A model generated the notes under the pieces. That model did no database searches. It saw nothing but the letters and a program-made list of their open reading frames with translations, and was not told the origin of the DNA. From Gallionella sp. (lineage in GTDB: Bacteria; Pseudomonadota; Gammaproteobacteria; Burkholderiales; Gallionellaceae): a stretch of 64,000 bases of DNA. The first letter of the stretch is position 1. Each line of letters opens with the position of its first letter. Position numbers and translations under genes: made by a program. Location: assembly GCA_028707275.1 (NCBI GenBank), contig JAQTUP010000001.1, positions 372,001-436,000 on the forward strand, given 5' to 3'. Of the stretch, positions 55,735-64,000 are shown piece after piece.

Positions 55735-56886
55735 TCACGCTCCCTCCAGCTCCTTGCGGCGACGCTCGTTATTGAGGTGGAACGCGCCCTCGGTGACAAT
55801 TTTTTCACCCGCAGCCAGCCCTTCGATCACAGGCGCTACCCCATTATTTTCATTGCCCAATTTAACCTGGCGCAACTGAAAGCGAACCGCATCAATCTGA
55901 ACAAAAACATAGTCCAGATTCTCCTCGCGCACCACGGCCACCACGGGCACCATCACGCGCTTTTTAGTCGCCCCATGAATCAGCATTGAGGCCAGCATGC
56001 CAGGCTTGATCAGCCGGTCGGGGTTTTCGACATCCATGCGCGCGGTCACTGTGCGAGTATCAGGTTTTACCGTATCGGACACGAAGATCAGCCGCCCCCT
56101 GATATCCTGCTCTGCCAGTGCCGAAATCTCGGCCTGAACAACATCGCCGGTCCTGACCAAACCCGCTTGCTGTTCCGGTATTTCGGCAACCAGCCAGACA
56201 TGTGAAAGATCCGCAATGGTAAACAGTGCATCGGCCGGCTGAACCACTTGCCCCGGAGTAACTTTGCGTTCGATCACCGCGCCACCCTGCGTGGCAATAA
56301 CGGAGGACAAAGAATGTACCGAGCGCGTTCTGGCGAGCGTATTGACATCGTTTTCGGTCATGCCCAGCACCTTTAGCTGATCGTGCGAAGTTTGACGCTC
56401 GGCCTGCGCTTGCAACAATTCGCTCTCACGCCTTTGCAACTCGGCAGCACTGATGACATCGGATTCAAACAAAAGCTTGGCGCGGCTGACCGCCCGCGAC
56501 TGCAATTCTTCCTGAGACAAGGCCTTGAGATAGGCTAGCTGGAACGAGGATAACTCGGCGCTGTGCAGCGTTGCCAACACATCGCCCGTGCGCACCCGTT
56601 GCCCGAGCTCGGCGTGAATTTCGGTCAGGCGTCCTGTGACCGCCGCGCCGATGCGCGCCACCCTTTGCTCATCGACTTCGATACGCGCCGCAACGCGTAT
56701 CATCTGTGCCTGATCGCCCTCACCTGCGGCCATCACCGTCAGTCTTCCGAGTAAATCGGCAGAAACCGTGACGATGGACGGATCTGCGGCCGCGACAGCC
56801 GGCGCAACGGTTTTCTTTTCCTGACACGCGCCCAATAAAAGCGCCAACAACAGCGCGGGCAAGAGGTATGGTTTTGGCAATATCAT
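55735..56886 (-). CDS. RND efflux periplasmic adaptor (CusB/CzcB-like) lipoprotein
   Basis: This 383-residue membrane fusion protein has a lipobox (LLLGAC, Cys near residue 21) and the hairpin and lipoyl-type motifs VTGRLTEIHAELGQRVRTGDVLATL and KVTPGQVVQPADALFTIADLSHVWLVAEI, cited by their G/V key positions. It bridges the RND pump and the outer membrane factor. The start overlaps the channel gene stop by 4 bp; a gap of about 100 bp precedes the pump gene. Confidence 0.92.
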   Translation of the reverse strand: MILPKPYLLPALLLALLLGACQEKKTVAPAVAAADPSIVTVSADLLGRLTVMAAGEGDQAQMIRVAARIEVDEQRVARIGAAVTGRLTEIHAELGQRVRTGDVLATLHSAELSSFQLAYLKALSQEELQSRAVSRAKLLFESDVISAAELQRRESELLQAQAERQTSHDQLKVLGMTENDVNTLARTRSVHSLSSVIATQGGAVIERKVTPGQVVQPADALFTIADLSHVWLVAEIPEQQAGLVRTGDVVQAEISALAEQDIRGRLIFVSDTVKPDTRTVTARMDVENPDRLIKPGMLASMLIHGATKKRVMVPVVAVVREENLDYVFVQIDAVRFQLRQVKLGNENNGVAPVIEGLAAGEKIVTEGAFHLNNERRRKELEGA

Positions 56887-58127
56887 TTTGACTCTCCAAC
56901 AGTGGCACTCAGTCGTTCAATTTCGACCAGCGCAAATTGCAATTCATAACCGGCATTAAGATAGTCCATGCGCGTACTGCGGAACACGCGCTGAGCATCC
57001 AGATAATCGAGAATCCCCCGCTCGCCGTAACGATAGGCGGCTTCGGCCACTTTCAGGGCAGACTCGGCATCCCGCATCAAACCCGTTTCGAATATTTTCA
57101 ACTGACGCTGAGCGATCAGATAACGGCCGTAAGCCTGATCGAGCTCGCCCAACAGACTGTTCCGTATGCGTTCCTGATCTGCCTGAACGCGTTCCATGTT
57201 TGCATGCGCCTCGCCTATCGGGCCTGTTCGCCTGTCCCACAAAGGCAGGGGAAATGCCAGGCTGACCCGCCAAAGGCTCACATCAGGGTGACGCTCCGCA
57301 CTCCATTTGAGCGTGGGCTGAGGCGTGCGCAGACTGCGTTCCTGTTCCAGCGTCGCCTGCGCGCGATCAAACTCGGCGGCAGCCACCTTGAGCTGCGGCT
57401 GATTCGACAGCAGCTCCGCCCTTAATTTGCCAAGTTCAGTCAAAGGCGCGGTCACGGGCATCTCATGCACGATCTCGAACTGCTCATCAAGCGGCGCACC
57501 CAGCAAGGAACGCAACCTGTCCCGGGCCTGAACCACCCGGATTTCGCTGCTCCTGGCCGCGCTCTCTGCGGCCAATACCTCGGCCTCCGACTTCACCAGC
57601 TCATAACGCGCTGATTCACCCACTTCCACGCGCAACCCTACCCTGTTTTTGATTTGCAACAGCAGGCCATGATTTTCTTCGGCGAGCCGGGCTTCATCCT
57701 GTCGGCGCAATACTTCCAGAAAAGCCAGTTTTACCTGTGCATAGAGATTAAGACGAGCATCGGCCAGCTGCGCCTCGCCTGAGGCGATACCCGCTTGCGC
57801 CCCGCGCTGACGGGCGCGGCGCAGCCCCGGCATCTGTACAGGCTGAGCGAGTGCCATCAGACTGTTATGTCCGGTAAGCGCTGCGGGGGGTAACAGACGA
57901 GAGTTGCCCGAGCCTATCTCTATCTCGGGATTGGGATAAGCGCCAGCCGTATCGAGCGCGGCCTGAGCGCCGTGAATCTGCGCACTGGCCAGCAAAAGCG
58001 CGGGGCTGTGCTGTTCGGCCAACGCCCACACCTGTAAAAAAGTCAAAGGCGCGGCGCTCACCGGCGTTAAAAACAGACAGGAAAGCAGTAACGCCCCTGA
58101 GATCGGGTGATAATTGAAAAATTTCAT
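56883..58127 (-). CDS. TolC-family outer membrane efflux channel (CusC/CzcC-like)
   Basis: This 414-residue protein has a signal peptide (cleaved near VSA-APL), then two TolC-type repeats with ALLLASAQIHGAQAALDTAGAYPNPEIEIGSG given here by its ANP-like YPNP, and the second half similar. It forms the outer membrane part of the efflux complex. It is the first gene of the CBA operon and follows a small secreted-protein gene upstream. Confidence 0.92.
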   Translation of the reverse strand: MKFFNYHPISGALLLSCLFLTPVSAAPLTFLQVWALAEQHSPALLLASAQIHGAQAALDTAGAYPNPEIEIGSGNSRLLPPAALTGHNSLMALAQPVQMPGLRRARQRGAQAGIASGEAQLADARLNLYAQVKLAFLEVLRRQDEARLAEENHGLLLQIKNRVGLRVEVGESARYELVKSEAEVLAAESAARSSEIRVVQARDRLRSLLGAPLDEQFEIVHEMPVTAPLTELGKLRAELLSNQPQLKVAAAEFDRAQATLEQERSLRTPQPTLKWSAERHPDVSLWRVSLAFPLPLWDRRTGPIGEAHANMERVQADQERIRNSLLGELDQAYGRYLIAQRQLKIFETGLMRDAESALKVAEAAYRYGERGILDYLDAQRVFRSTRMDYLNAGYELQFALVEIERLSATVGESK

Positions 58128-58168
58128 GGTCGGATCCGTTGAATCTGCCGCCGATGGCGGAAAAATAC

Positions 58169-58189
58169 GACGCCAGCTTAAATGGCGTC
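58169..58189 (-). promoter_or_regulatory. Inverted repeat before the efflux operon
   Basis: GACGCCA and TGGCGTC, 7-bp arms with a 7-base AT-rich loop, 42 bp upstream of the channel gene start. It has no T-run, so it may be an operator or an attenuator rather than a terminator. Confidence 0.45.
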
Positions 58190-58198
58190 AGTCAGAAA

Positions 58199-58492
58199 TC
58201 AAATGGCGACTGAGGGCGGGCGATCAGGGGGGTGAGAAAAATGAGTGACCAGCACGCGGGTTAATGGCTGAGGGTAATGGAATGCTGCTAATACCGGCCG
58301 GACAAGCTCAATACTGGAGACAATGAAGTCAGATTCGGGAAATTCGTCGGGATGACCGTCCAGATCCTGCGAGAGGACGATCCTGTCCGGCAGATCCTGC
58401 GTGAAAAAATCCTGCGCGCCGCTCACCCACAGGCTGAGCAACAGCATGAGAGCAATGCAACAACGTAGCGGGGAGAAGCCAGAAAAAATCAT
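58199..58492 (-). CDS. Small secreted hypothetical protein upstream of the efflux operon
   Basis: This 97-residue protein from the ATG at 58492; the frame opens to 58582. A signal-like segment (CCIALMLLLSLWVSGAQ) is followed by an acidic middle (LDGHPDEFPESDFIV) and a C-terminus with several His (FHYPQPL, THFSHPP). No family recognised. Position right before an efflux CBA operon, on the same strand, is compatible with a periplasmic metal-binding or sensing accessory. A short hairpin (58169-58189) lies between it and the channel gene. Confidence 0.6.
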   Translation of the reverse strand: MIFSGFSPLRCCIALMLLLSLWVSGAQDFFTQDLPDRIVLSQDLDGHPDEFPESDFIVSSIELVRPVLAAFHYPQPLTRVLVTHFSHPPDRPPSVAI

Positions 58493-58585
58493 TCCGGTAT
58501 ACCATAGCAGGCAAATTTGAACATGACAGGATTTCGATCCGGCCAGCGGCAGGCTGCCGGGTGACGGGCGCGATACTGACATATC

Positions 58586-58612
58586 AAAAAGCCCGCAACA
58601 AAGCGGGCTTTT
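58586..58612 (-). terminator. Rho-independent terminator of the tRNA unit
   Basis: Stem GCCCGC / GCGGGC with a six-base loop and flanking A- and T-runs. It lies just past the 3' end of tRNA-Glu on the minus strand, and is symmetrical enough to work both ways. Confidence 0.88.
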
Positions 58613-58619
58613 ATTTGTA

Positions 58620-58695
58620 TGGCGTCCCCAACGAGATTCGAACTCGTGTTACCGCCGTGAAAGGGCGATGTCCTAGGCCTCTAGACGATAGGGAC
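58620..58695 (-). tRNA. tRNA-Glu (anticodon TTC)
   Basis: A 76-nt cloverleaf with encoded CCA. Acceptor GTCCCTA pairs with TGGGGAC (one G-T pair). The anticodon arm CCGCC-CTTTCAC-GGCGG has TTC. The T arm has GTTCGAATC. Discriminator base G. Confidence 0.97.
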
Positions 58696-58718
58696 GTAAA
58701 CTTTACTACACTCTCAAA

Positions 58719-58794
<76 letters not shown>

Positions 58795-58905
58795 TGTGCT
58801 TCGAGAGAGTCGGCATTATAGGGATGCGACCCCTGCCTGTAAAGCATTATTTGAAAAAAGTTGCAAAAAACATGGTTCGGCATGAGAAGTGCTAAACTTG
58901 CGCTC

Positions 58906-59922
58906 ATGAAAAACGTTCACCTGCTTATCGCCGATTTATTCCTGCCCCGTGATTTTGCAGCAGAAGTGTGTGCGGATTTAGCGCTGCCTGCGCTGGAAAA
59001 AATCCTCGCGCGCGGCCGCACAGACCTTGCCGCCCGCCCTTTGCACACAAAGCCCTTCTGCACCGAATCCTTGCTGTGCGAACTGTTCGCATGCCCGTCA
59101 GTCGCGCCTGTTTCCGCAGCCTTCGACGGTCTGCCCGAAGGCTGCTGGCTGCGCGCCGATCCTGTGCATGTGCGCTTGCAGCGCGAACAAGTCGTGTTGC
59201 TGCCCAACCCCCAAATCAGCATGGATGAAGCCCGGGAATTGTGTGCCAGTCTCAATGAACACTTTGCAGGACAAGACATCGAATTTTTTGCGCCCCACCC
59301 GCAGCGCTGGTACGTTCGGACTGACAAGCTACCCTCCATTGCCACCGTGCCCATGTCGCAGGCATCCGGTCGCAACATCCACGGCAATCTGCCGACAGGA
59401 TCTGACGCCCGCCGCTGGCATCAGTTGTTCAATGAAATACAGATGCTGCTGTTCGCACACCCGCTCAACGGCGCGCGTGAAGCGTCTGGCCAGATGCCGG
59501 TCAACAGCCTGTGGTTTTGGGGGAATGGCGCGGGCGCATTGCCCGCGCAAAACAAATACGACAGGGCAAGCTCTGATGAGGTGCTGGTTGAAATGCTATC
59601 GGCGAGCGCCAAAGTTGCATTTTCGCCCTGGCAAAAACAATGGAAAAACAATGCGGGCGACAGCCTGCTGGTCTGGACAGGCTTGCGCTGCGCCCTGCAA
59701 AAGGGTGATTTTTCGCAGTGGCGGCGCGCTCTGCAGGATTTTGAAACAGCTTATGCACAGCCCCTGTGGCAAGCTTTGCAAAGAGGACACATCGCAACCT
59801 TGCAGGTCGATGTGTTCGGCGCGGACAGCCTGGCGCACACCCGCCTGACACGAGCCGATACCCGCGCCTTCTGGCGGCGCAGCAAGCGCCTTGCAGATTA
59901 CAGCCGCGCACAAAAGGATTGA
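58906..59922 (+). CDS. RpfE-like / COG4255 regulatory protein
   Basis: This protein has 338 residues from the ATG at 58906. It matches the family annotated as RpfE-like or phosphoglycerate-mutase-related (COG4255): RADPVHVRLQREQVVLLPNP, RWYVRTDKLPSIATVP, NEIQMLLFAHPLNGAREASG and NSLWFWGNGAG. Its function is unknown; in Xanthomonas rpfE lies in the rpf cluster. The next gene starts 2 bp past its stop, which suggests an operon with the channel. Confidence 0.85.
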   Translation: MKNVHLLIADLFLPRDFAAEVCADLALPALEKILARGRTDLAARPLHTKPFCTESLLCELFACPSVAPVSAAFDGLPEGCWLRADPVHVRLQREQVVLLPNPQISMDEARELCASLNEHFAGQDIEFFAPHPQRWYVRTDKLPSIATVPMSQASGRNIHGNLPTGSDARRWHQLFNEIQMLLFAHPLNGAREASGQMPVNSLWFWGNGAGALPAQNKYDRASSDEVLVEMLSASAKVAFSPWQKQWKNNAGDSLLVWTGLRCALQKGDFSQWRRALQDFETAYAQPLWQALQRGHIATLQVDVFGADSLAHTRLTRADTRAFWRRSKRLADYSRAQKD

Positions 59923-59924
59923 TC

Positions 59925-61454
59925 GTGGGATTTTTACAAACTGCAATACAGTATTTCTGGCGGGAAGAATCACCCTTCGTGCTGGTCTTCACGCTCTGCC
60001 TGGCATTTTTGCTGTTCACCTTCCTCAAAAATGACCAGAAGAGTGTCCGCAATACGCTCATTTTCTTTATTGCCTGTCAGTTGCTGGCCATCATCAGCGG
60101 CTTATTTCACGCAATGCAATTTACCTTTGCCGCGCTGGTCTTTCACGAAGCCGCGATTACCGGCGCCGGGATTGCAGTCATCCGCCTGTGCGGCTTGCTG
60201 GCATTTCGCATCGTGCTGCCCATGATCCGTTTGCAGCCACCGCGCATCACCGAAGATATTTTTGTCATCATGGCCTATCTTTTCTGGTTCCTGGTGCGGC
60301 TGCGCTTCGCAGGTCTTGATCTGGGCAGCATCGTGGCCACCTCGGCAATGATTACAGCCGTCGTGGCCTTCGCCATGCAAGACACCCTGGGCAACATCCT
60401 GGGAGGACTCGCGCTGCAACTGGACAATTCCATCGAAATAGGCGACTGGATCAAGGTAGATGATGTGGTAGGACGCATAGTCGACATACGCTGGCGCTCG
60501 ACGCTGGTTGAAACCCGCAACTGGGAAACGGTAGTATTCCCCAACAGCCAGCTGATGAAAAACAAATTCCAGGTGCTGGGTCGTCGCACGGGTCAGCCTG
60601 TTCAGTTACGCCGCTGGATCTGGTTCGATGTCAGCCTGAACACCACGCCCAGACAAATCATTCGTGCGGTAGAAGATACCATTATGCTGGCGGATATCAG
60701 CAATGTGGCCAAATTCCCTCAGCCTAACTGCGTATTGATGGAAATCGACAAGGGCGTCTCGCGCTACGCTTTGCGCTACTGGCTCACCGATCTTGCGGTA
60801 GACGACCCGACCGATGCTGCCGTACGCTGGCATGTTTATACGGCGCTCGAACGCGCAGGTATCCAGCTGGAGGTCGAAAAACAAAGTGTCCACCTGATAA
60901 AGGAAAACGAAAAATACGAGGGCGTGGTGCATCAGCGTGAGGCGCAGCAGCGCGTCAAGACCCTCAGGCGCGTCGAATTATTCGCCCAGATGACGGATGA
61001 GGAATTGAGCGGACTGGCCGAGCGACTCAAATTCGCGCAGTTTGCCAAGGGAAATATCATTTCCAGACAGGGAGCCATCGCGCACTGGCTGTATATCATC
61101 ATCAACGGCGAGGCAGAAGTGTATCTCGAAGCGCCCAATGGTGAACGGCGCAGCGTGAATATACTAAGCAAGGGCAGCTTTTTCGGCGAAATGGGCATGA
61201 TGACCGGTGAGCCGCGTTCGGCATCGGTCATCGCCATCACAGACGTGGAATGCTACCGCCTGGACAAGGAGGCTTTTGCCGTCATCATGCAGGCGCGCCC
61301 CTCCTTAGCCGAAGATATCACCCATATTCTGGTTGAGCGTCGCGCACAACTTGACAGCGTGATGCACCACCTGGACGAGCAAACCCGCAGCCAGGAAAAA
61401 AGCTCGCAGCGCAATGAACTGCTGGTGAGTATCAAACGTTTCTTCGGATTGTAG
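59925..61454 (+). CDS. Cyclic-nucleotide-gated MscS-type channel
   Basis: This protein has 509 residues from the GTG at 59925 (AAGGA 7 bp upstream). An N-terminal set of about four membrane helices (residues 15-145) is followed by the MscS pore and beta domain with QDTLGNILGGLALQLDNSIEIGD, given by its GNxxxG pattern, and a C-terminal cyclic nucleotide-binding domain (about 365-490) with FFGEMGMMTGEPRSASV, the phosphate cassette with Glu and Arg. Such bCNG channels gate on cAMP instead of tension. It could respond to the cyclase at 20.6 kb. Confidence 0.92.
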   Translation: MGFLQTAIQYFWREESPFVLVFTLCLAFLLFTFLKNDQKSVRNTLIFFIACQLLAIISGLFHAMQFTFAALVFHEAAITGAGIAVIRLCGLLAFRIVLPMIRLQPPRITEDIFVIMAYLFWFLVRLRFAGLDLGSIVATSAMITAVVAFAMQDTLGNILGGLALQLDNSIEIGDWIKVDDVVGRIVDIRWRSTLVETRNWETVVFPNSQLMKNKFQVLGRRTGQPVQLRRWIWFDVSLNTTPRQIIRAVEDTIMLADISNVAKFPQPNCVLMEIDKGVSRYALRYWLTDLAVDDPTDAAVRWHVYTALERAGIQLEVEKQSVHLIKENEKYEGVVHQREAQQRVKTLRRVELFAQMTDEELSGLAERLKFAQFAKGNIISRQGAIAHWLYIIINGEAEVYLEAPNGERRSVNILSKGSFFGEMGMMTGEPRSASVIAITDVECYRLDKEAFAVIMQARPSLAEDITHILVERRAQLDSVMHHLDEQTRSQEKSSQRNELLVSIKRFFGL

Positions 61455-61539
61455 TATCATCGCCCCGCTCCCGGCAGGCTAATCGCCGGATGAATTTATT
61501 AAACAGCTAGCAGCCACCTGCTCATAGCCAGGATCGAAC

Positions 61540-62520
61540 ATGAAAATTACATTTTTGGATTTTGAAACCCCCATCGCGGATCTCGAAGACAAGATAGAGC
61601 AACTGCGCAATGTACACGATGATACTGCGGCGCTGGACATCAATGATGAAATTGCGCAACTGTCCAAAAAAAGCGAGGCACTTACCAAGGATATTTATGC
61701 CAAGCTCACTCCGTGGCAGATTTCCAAGGTTTCGCGCCACCCGCAACGCCCCTACACGCTGGACTATGTAGAGCACCTGTTTACCGATTTCGAGGAATTG
61801 CACGGCGACCGGAACTTTGCAGATGACAAGGCGATCGTCGGCGGTCTGGCGCGCTTTAACGGCCAGAGCGTCATGGTGATAGGCCATCAAAAGGGGCGCG
61901 ACACCAAGGAAAAGATCACCCGTAACTTTGGCATGCCGCGCCCGGAAGGTTACCGGAAAGCCATGCGACTGATGCGTCTGGCTGAAAAATTTGGCATTCC
62001 CATCATGACCTTCGTAGACACCCCGGGCGCCTATCCCGGCGTGGGCGCGGAAGAACGCGGCCAGTCAGAAGCCATCGGGCGCAACCTGTATGAGATGAGC
62101 GAATTGCGTGTACCTGTGATCTGCACCATCATAGGAGAAGGCGGTTCAGGCGGTGCGCTGGCCATCGCAGTAGGGGATGCCATGCTGATGCTGCAATACA
62201 GCACCTATTCGGTGATTTCGCCCGAAGGCTGCGCCTCTATCCTGTGGAAGAGCGCCGAGAAAGCTCCCGATGCGGCAGAAACGCTGGGGATCACCGCGAC
62301 CCGCTTAAAATCGCTGGGTATCGTGGACAAGATCATCAACGAACCATTGGGCGGGGCACATCGCGATTACCCGGCTACCATGCAGAGCGTGAAAAAAGCG
62401 TTGCAGGATGCACTGAAAATTGCACAGGAAAAAACGACTAACGACTTATTGCATGACCGCTTTAATCGCCTGATGAGCTATGGAAAGTTCAAGGAAGTCG
62501 ATCTCGCACCTGTTGCCTGA
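61540..62520 (+). CDS. accA: Acetyl-CoA carboxylase carboxyltransferase subunit alpha AccA
   Basis: This 326-residue subunit transfers the carboxyl group from biotin to acetyl-CoA. Key segments are [44 protein letters not shown] given by its [23 protein letters not shown] and [22 protein letters not shown] precedes the ATG. It overlaps tilS by 41 bp. Confidence 0.97.
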   Translation: MKITFLDFETPIADLEDKIEQLRNVHDDTAALDINDEIAQLSKKSEALTKDIYAKLTPWQISKVSRHPQRPYTLDYVEHLFTDFEELHGDRNFADDKAIVGGLARFNGQSVMVIGHQKGRDTKEKITRNFGMPRPEGYRKAMRLMRLAEKFGIPIMTFVDTPGAYPGVGAEERGQSEAIGRNLYEMSELRVPVICTIIGEGGSGGALAIAVGDAMLMLQYSTYSVISPEGCASILWKSAEKAPDAAETLGITATRLKSLGIVDKIINEPLGGAHRDYPATMQSVKKALQDALKIAQEKTTNDLLHDRFNRLMSYGKFKEVDLAPVA

Positions 62521-63850
62521 ACGGGTCGCGGCGACGTTAGCCCCGCTGATCCCTGTCGGCAGCCGTATTCTGACAGGCTTGAGCGGAGGGGTAGACTCGG
62601 TGGTGCTGCTGCATCTGCTGCACGAGTTAGCGCCCCGTTTTTCATGGCAAATCTCGGCACTGCACGTTCATCATGGCATCAGCCCCCATGCCGATACCTG
62701 GGTGGATTTCTGCGCCGCCTTGTGCCAGCGATACGATATTCCGCTGCACATACAGCATGTGGACATCACCCCGCTGCTCGCGCAAGGCATTGAAGCTGCC
62801 GCACGCGAGCTTCGTCATGCGGCGTTTGCCGCACAACCCTGCGATTTTGTAGCCCTAGCGCATCACGCTGACGATCAGGTTGAAACCCTTTTTTTACAAC
62901 TGCTGCGCGGCGCGGGGGTGCGCGGCGCCAGTGCGATGCCTGTTCTTAGCCAGTCAACGCGGGGCACCACGCAAAAACGGGTACGTCCCTTGCTGCACAG
63001 CACGCGCTGTGAAATTCTGACCTATGCCGCAGCACAAAATCTGGCATGGGTAGAAGACGAAAGCAACGCGGATGACAGCTATCCGCGCAACTTCCTCAGG
63101 CATCAATTGTTGCCGCAGCTGGCCAAAAAGTTCCCCGCTTATCGCCAGACCCTCTCGCGCAGCACCCGGCATTTTGCAGAGGCTGCCAGTTTGCTGGACG
63201 AGCTCGCAGAACAGGATGCAGCTAGCTTTATACGTGAAGGCACACTGACTGTCAGCGCGTTGCAGACCTTGAGCCCGGCACGGGCAAAAAACCTGCTGCG
63301 TTTTTTCCTGCACCAGCATAGCTTCCCCATGCCGCAAGTCGTGCAACTGGAGGACATGCTGCAACAACTCTCTGCGGCAAGGCAGGATGCGAGGGTGTGC
63401 ATCAGTTTTGGTGGCGGCAACTTTGAGCTGCGCCGCTATCAAAACCGGGTGTATGCCTTGCGCACCCCGGGCAAATTCGACAGCCACCAGGTATTGTCCT
63501 GGCAAGGCGAAACGAGCCTGGCCTGGCCGGCGCTGGACTCGCGCGTCTCGTTCCGGCACACATGCGGCGAGGGGCTTGATTTGGCCAGATTGCAAGCTTC
63601 GACGGTAACATTGCGCCATCGCCGGGGAGGCGAATCGCTGCGTCCCTCAAAAAATGCTGCCAGTCGCACACTCAAAAATTTGCTGCAAGAGCATGAAATC
63701 CCCCCCTGGCAACGCGACCGCCTGCCGCTGCTGTATTGCGGCGAAGATCTGGTCTGCGCGCCGGGCGTGGCCATTGCAGCAGAATACCAGGCAGCCCCAG
63801 GCGATGCGGCCCTCTCGGTGACAGTGGACAGCACAAAAGTGCTGCTGTAA
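62480..63850 (+). CDS. tilS: tRNA(Ile)-lysidine synthase TilS
   Basis: This 456-residue enzyme changes C34 of tRNA-Ile(CAU) to lysidine. The PP-loop is [15 protein letters not shown], and [18 protein letters not shown] is the second motif. A C-terminal TilS domain with [13 protein letters not shown] follows. The start at 62480 lies inside accA; a TTG at 62513 is an alternative with only a 1-2 codon overlap, and no strong ribosome site decides. About 150 bp remain to the window end and hold no recognisable gene. Confidence 0.94.
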   Translation: MESSRKSISHLLPERVAATLAPLIPVGSRILTGLSGGVDSVVLLHLLHELAPRFSWQISALHVHHGISPHADTWVDFCAALCQRYDIPLHIQHVDITPLLAQGIEAAARELRHAAFAAQPCDFVALAHHADDQVETLFLQLLRGAGVRGASAMPVLSQSTRGTTQKRVRPLLHSTRCEILTYAAAQNLAWVEDESNADDSYPRNFLRHQLLPQLAKKFPAYRQTLSRSTRHFAEAASLLDELAEQDAASFIREGTLTVSALQTLSPARAKNLLRFFLHQHSFPMPQVVQLEDMLQQLSAARQDARVCISFGGGNFELRRYQNRVYALRTPGKFDSHQVLSWQGETSLAWPALDSRVSFRHTCGEGLDLARLQASTVTLRHRRGGESLRPSKNAASRTLKNLLQEHEIPPWQRDRLPLLYCGEDLVCAPGVAIAAEYQAAPGDAALSVTVDSTKVLL

Positions 63851-64000
63851 CAACAACCGATACTGCAAAATGCGGAAAGATTAACCCGTTATCGATCGCC
63901 TCTGCGTTACCTGCCCAGGCATGTTTGACGCTGCAACGAGGACATACAAAGCAACCGCGCCAAAACGATAGCCAGACCAACGCTCAACAGGATGAATCAC

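Noticed and set aside
63851-64000. Minus-strand frame at the window end ending near FILLSVGLAIVLARLL
   Set aside because: It is preceded by an in-frame TGA within the window and is under 30 codons; cut off by the edge, so nothing can be supported.

Overview
The window looks like an ordinary chromosomal segment of a Gram-negative betaproteobacterium, probably in or near the Nitrosomonadales/Gallionellaceae. This placement is inferred from gene content and codon character; no 16S gene is present. Supporting signs are a Pil-Chp twitching chemosensory operon, a LolCD system, an endonuclease-type MutL, heavy-metal RND efflux, many c-di-GMP and cyclic-nucleotide proteins, and the order PhoH / MsrB / YciB / YciI / BolA / parvulin. 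It holds about 60 protein genes and two tRNAs. There is no rRNA, CRISPR array, prophage or intact insertion sequence.

Layout. 1-1.7 kb: end of a MacB-type permease, a small cyclic-nucleotide-binding protein and a DUF155 protein. 1.9-4.4 kb: the three-gene AmmeMemoRadiSam cluster (amrB, amrA, amrS). 4.6-7.2 kb: a membrane CHASE2-TPR Ser/Thr kinase. 7.2-15.1 kb (minus): pilG, pilH, pilI, pilJ, chpA and two CheW-like genes, with no methyltransferase or methylesterase gene. 15.3-20.4 kb: two peptide-type ABC permeases and a doubly anchored binding protein with no ATPase nearby, around a DUF302 gene. 20.6-28.9 kb: a class III cyclase-hemerythrin fusion, ygfZ, a CbiM-like permease, a GNAT, an L,D-transpeptidase, tadA, an HD-GYP protein, and a REC/CheC/PAS-GGDEF operon. 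29-41 kb: bcp, phoH-like, msrB, yciB, yciI, bolA, a parvulin, djlA, lolC-lolD, a DUF2062 gene, comEC and small orphan genes. 41.3-48.8 kb: pntAB diverging from mutL, an MFS gene and miaA. 48.8-58.5 kb: a two-component system, a ChaA-type antiporter and a CusABC/CzcABC-like efflux operon with a PII-like gene. 58.6-64 kb: tRNA-Glu, tRNA-Ala, an RpfE-like gene, a cyclic-nucleotide-gated MscS channel, accA and tilS.

The most unusual signal is a family of 7-bp tandem repeats resembling the short tandemly repeated repetitive (STRR) heptamers of cyanobacteria. The repeats occur at eight loci and six units are involved: ATTCAGG/ATGCAGG (also seen inverted as CCTGAAT/CCTGCAT), AAACTGA, CACTATC (also inverted), GTAGCCA and ATTATCC. 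They sit where a protein tolerates change: the 3' ends of the kinase gene and tadA, the 5' ends of lolD, the MFS gene and miaA, the inter-domain hinge and linker of mutL, and the mutL-MFS spacer. In mutL one block is exactly 17 heptamers (119 bp), read through in frame.

Second-rank points are the cyclase-hemerythrin fusion with two substituted key residues, co-located with two cyclic-nucleotide-binding proteins; a PII-like protein whose T-loop carries Cys/His residues, in a metal-efflux operon; a 34-bp palindrome lying on a promoter in front of a 60-residue orphan gene; and the incomplete ABC transporter.
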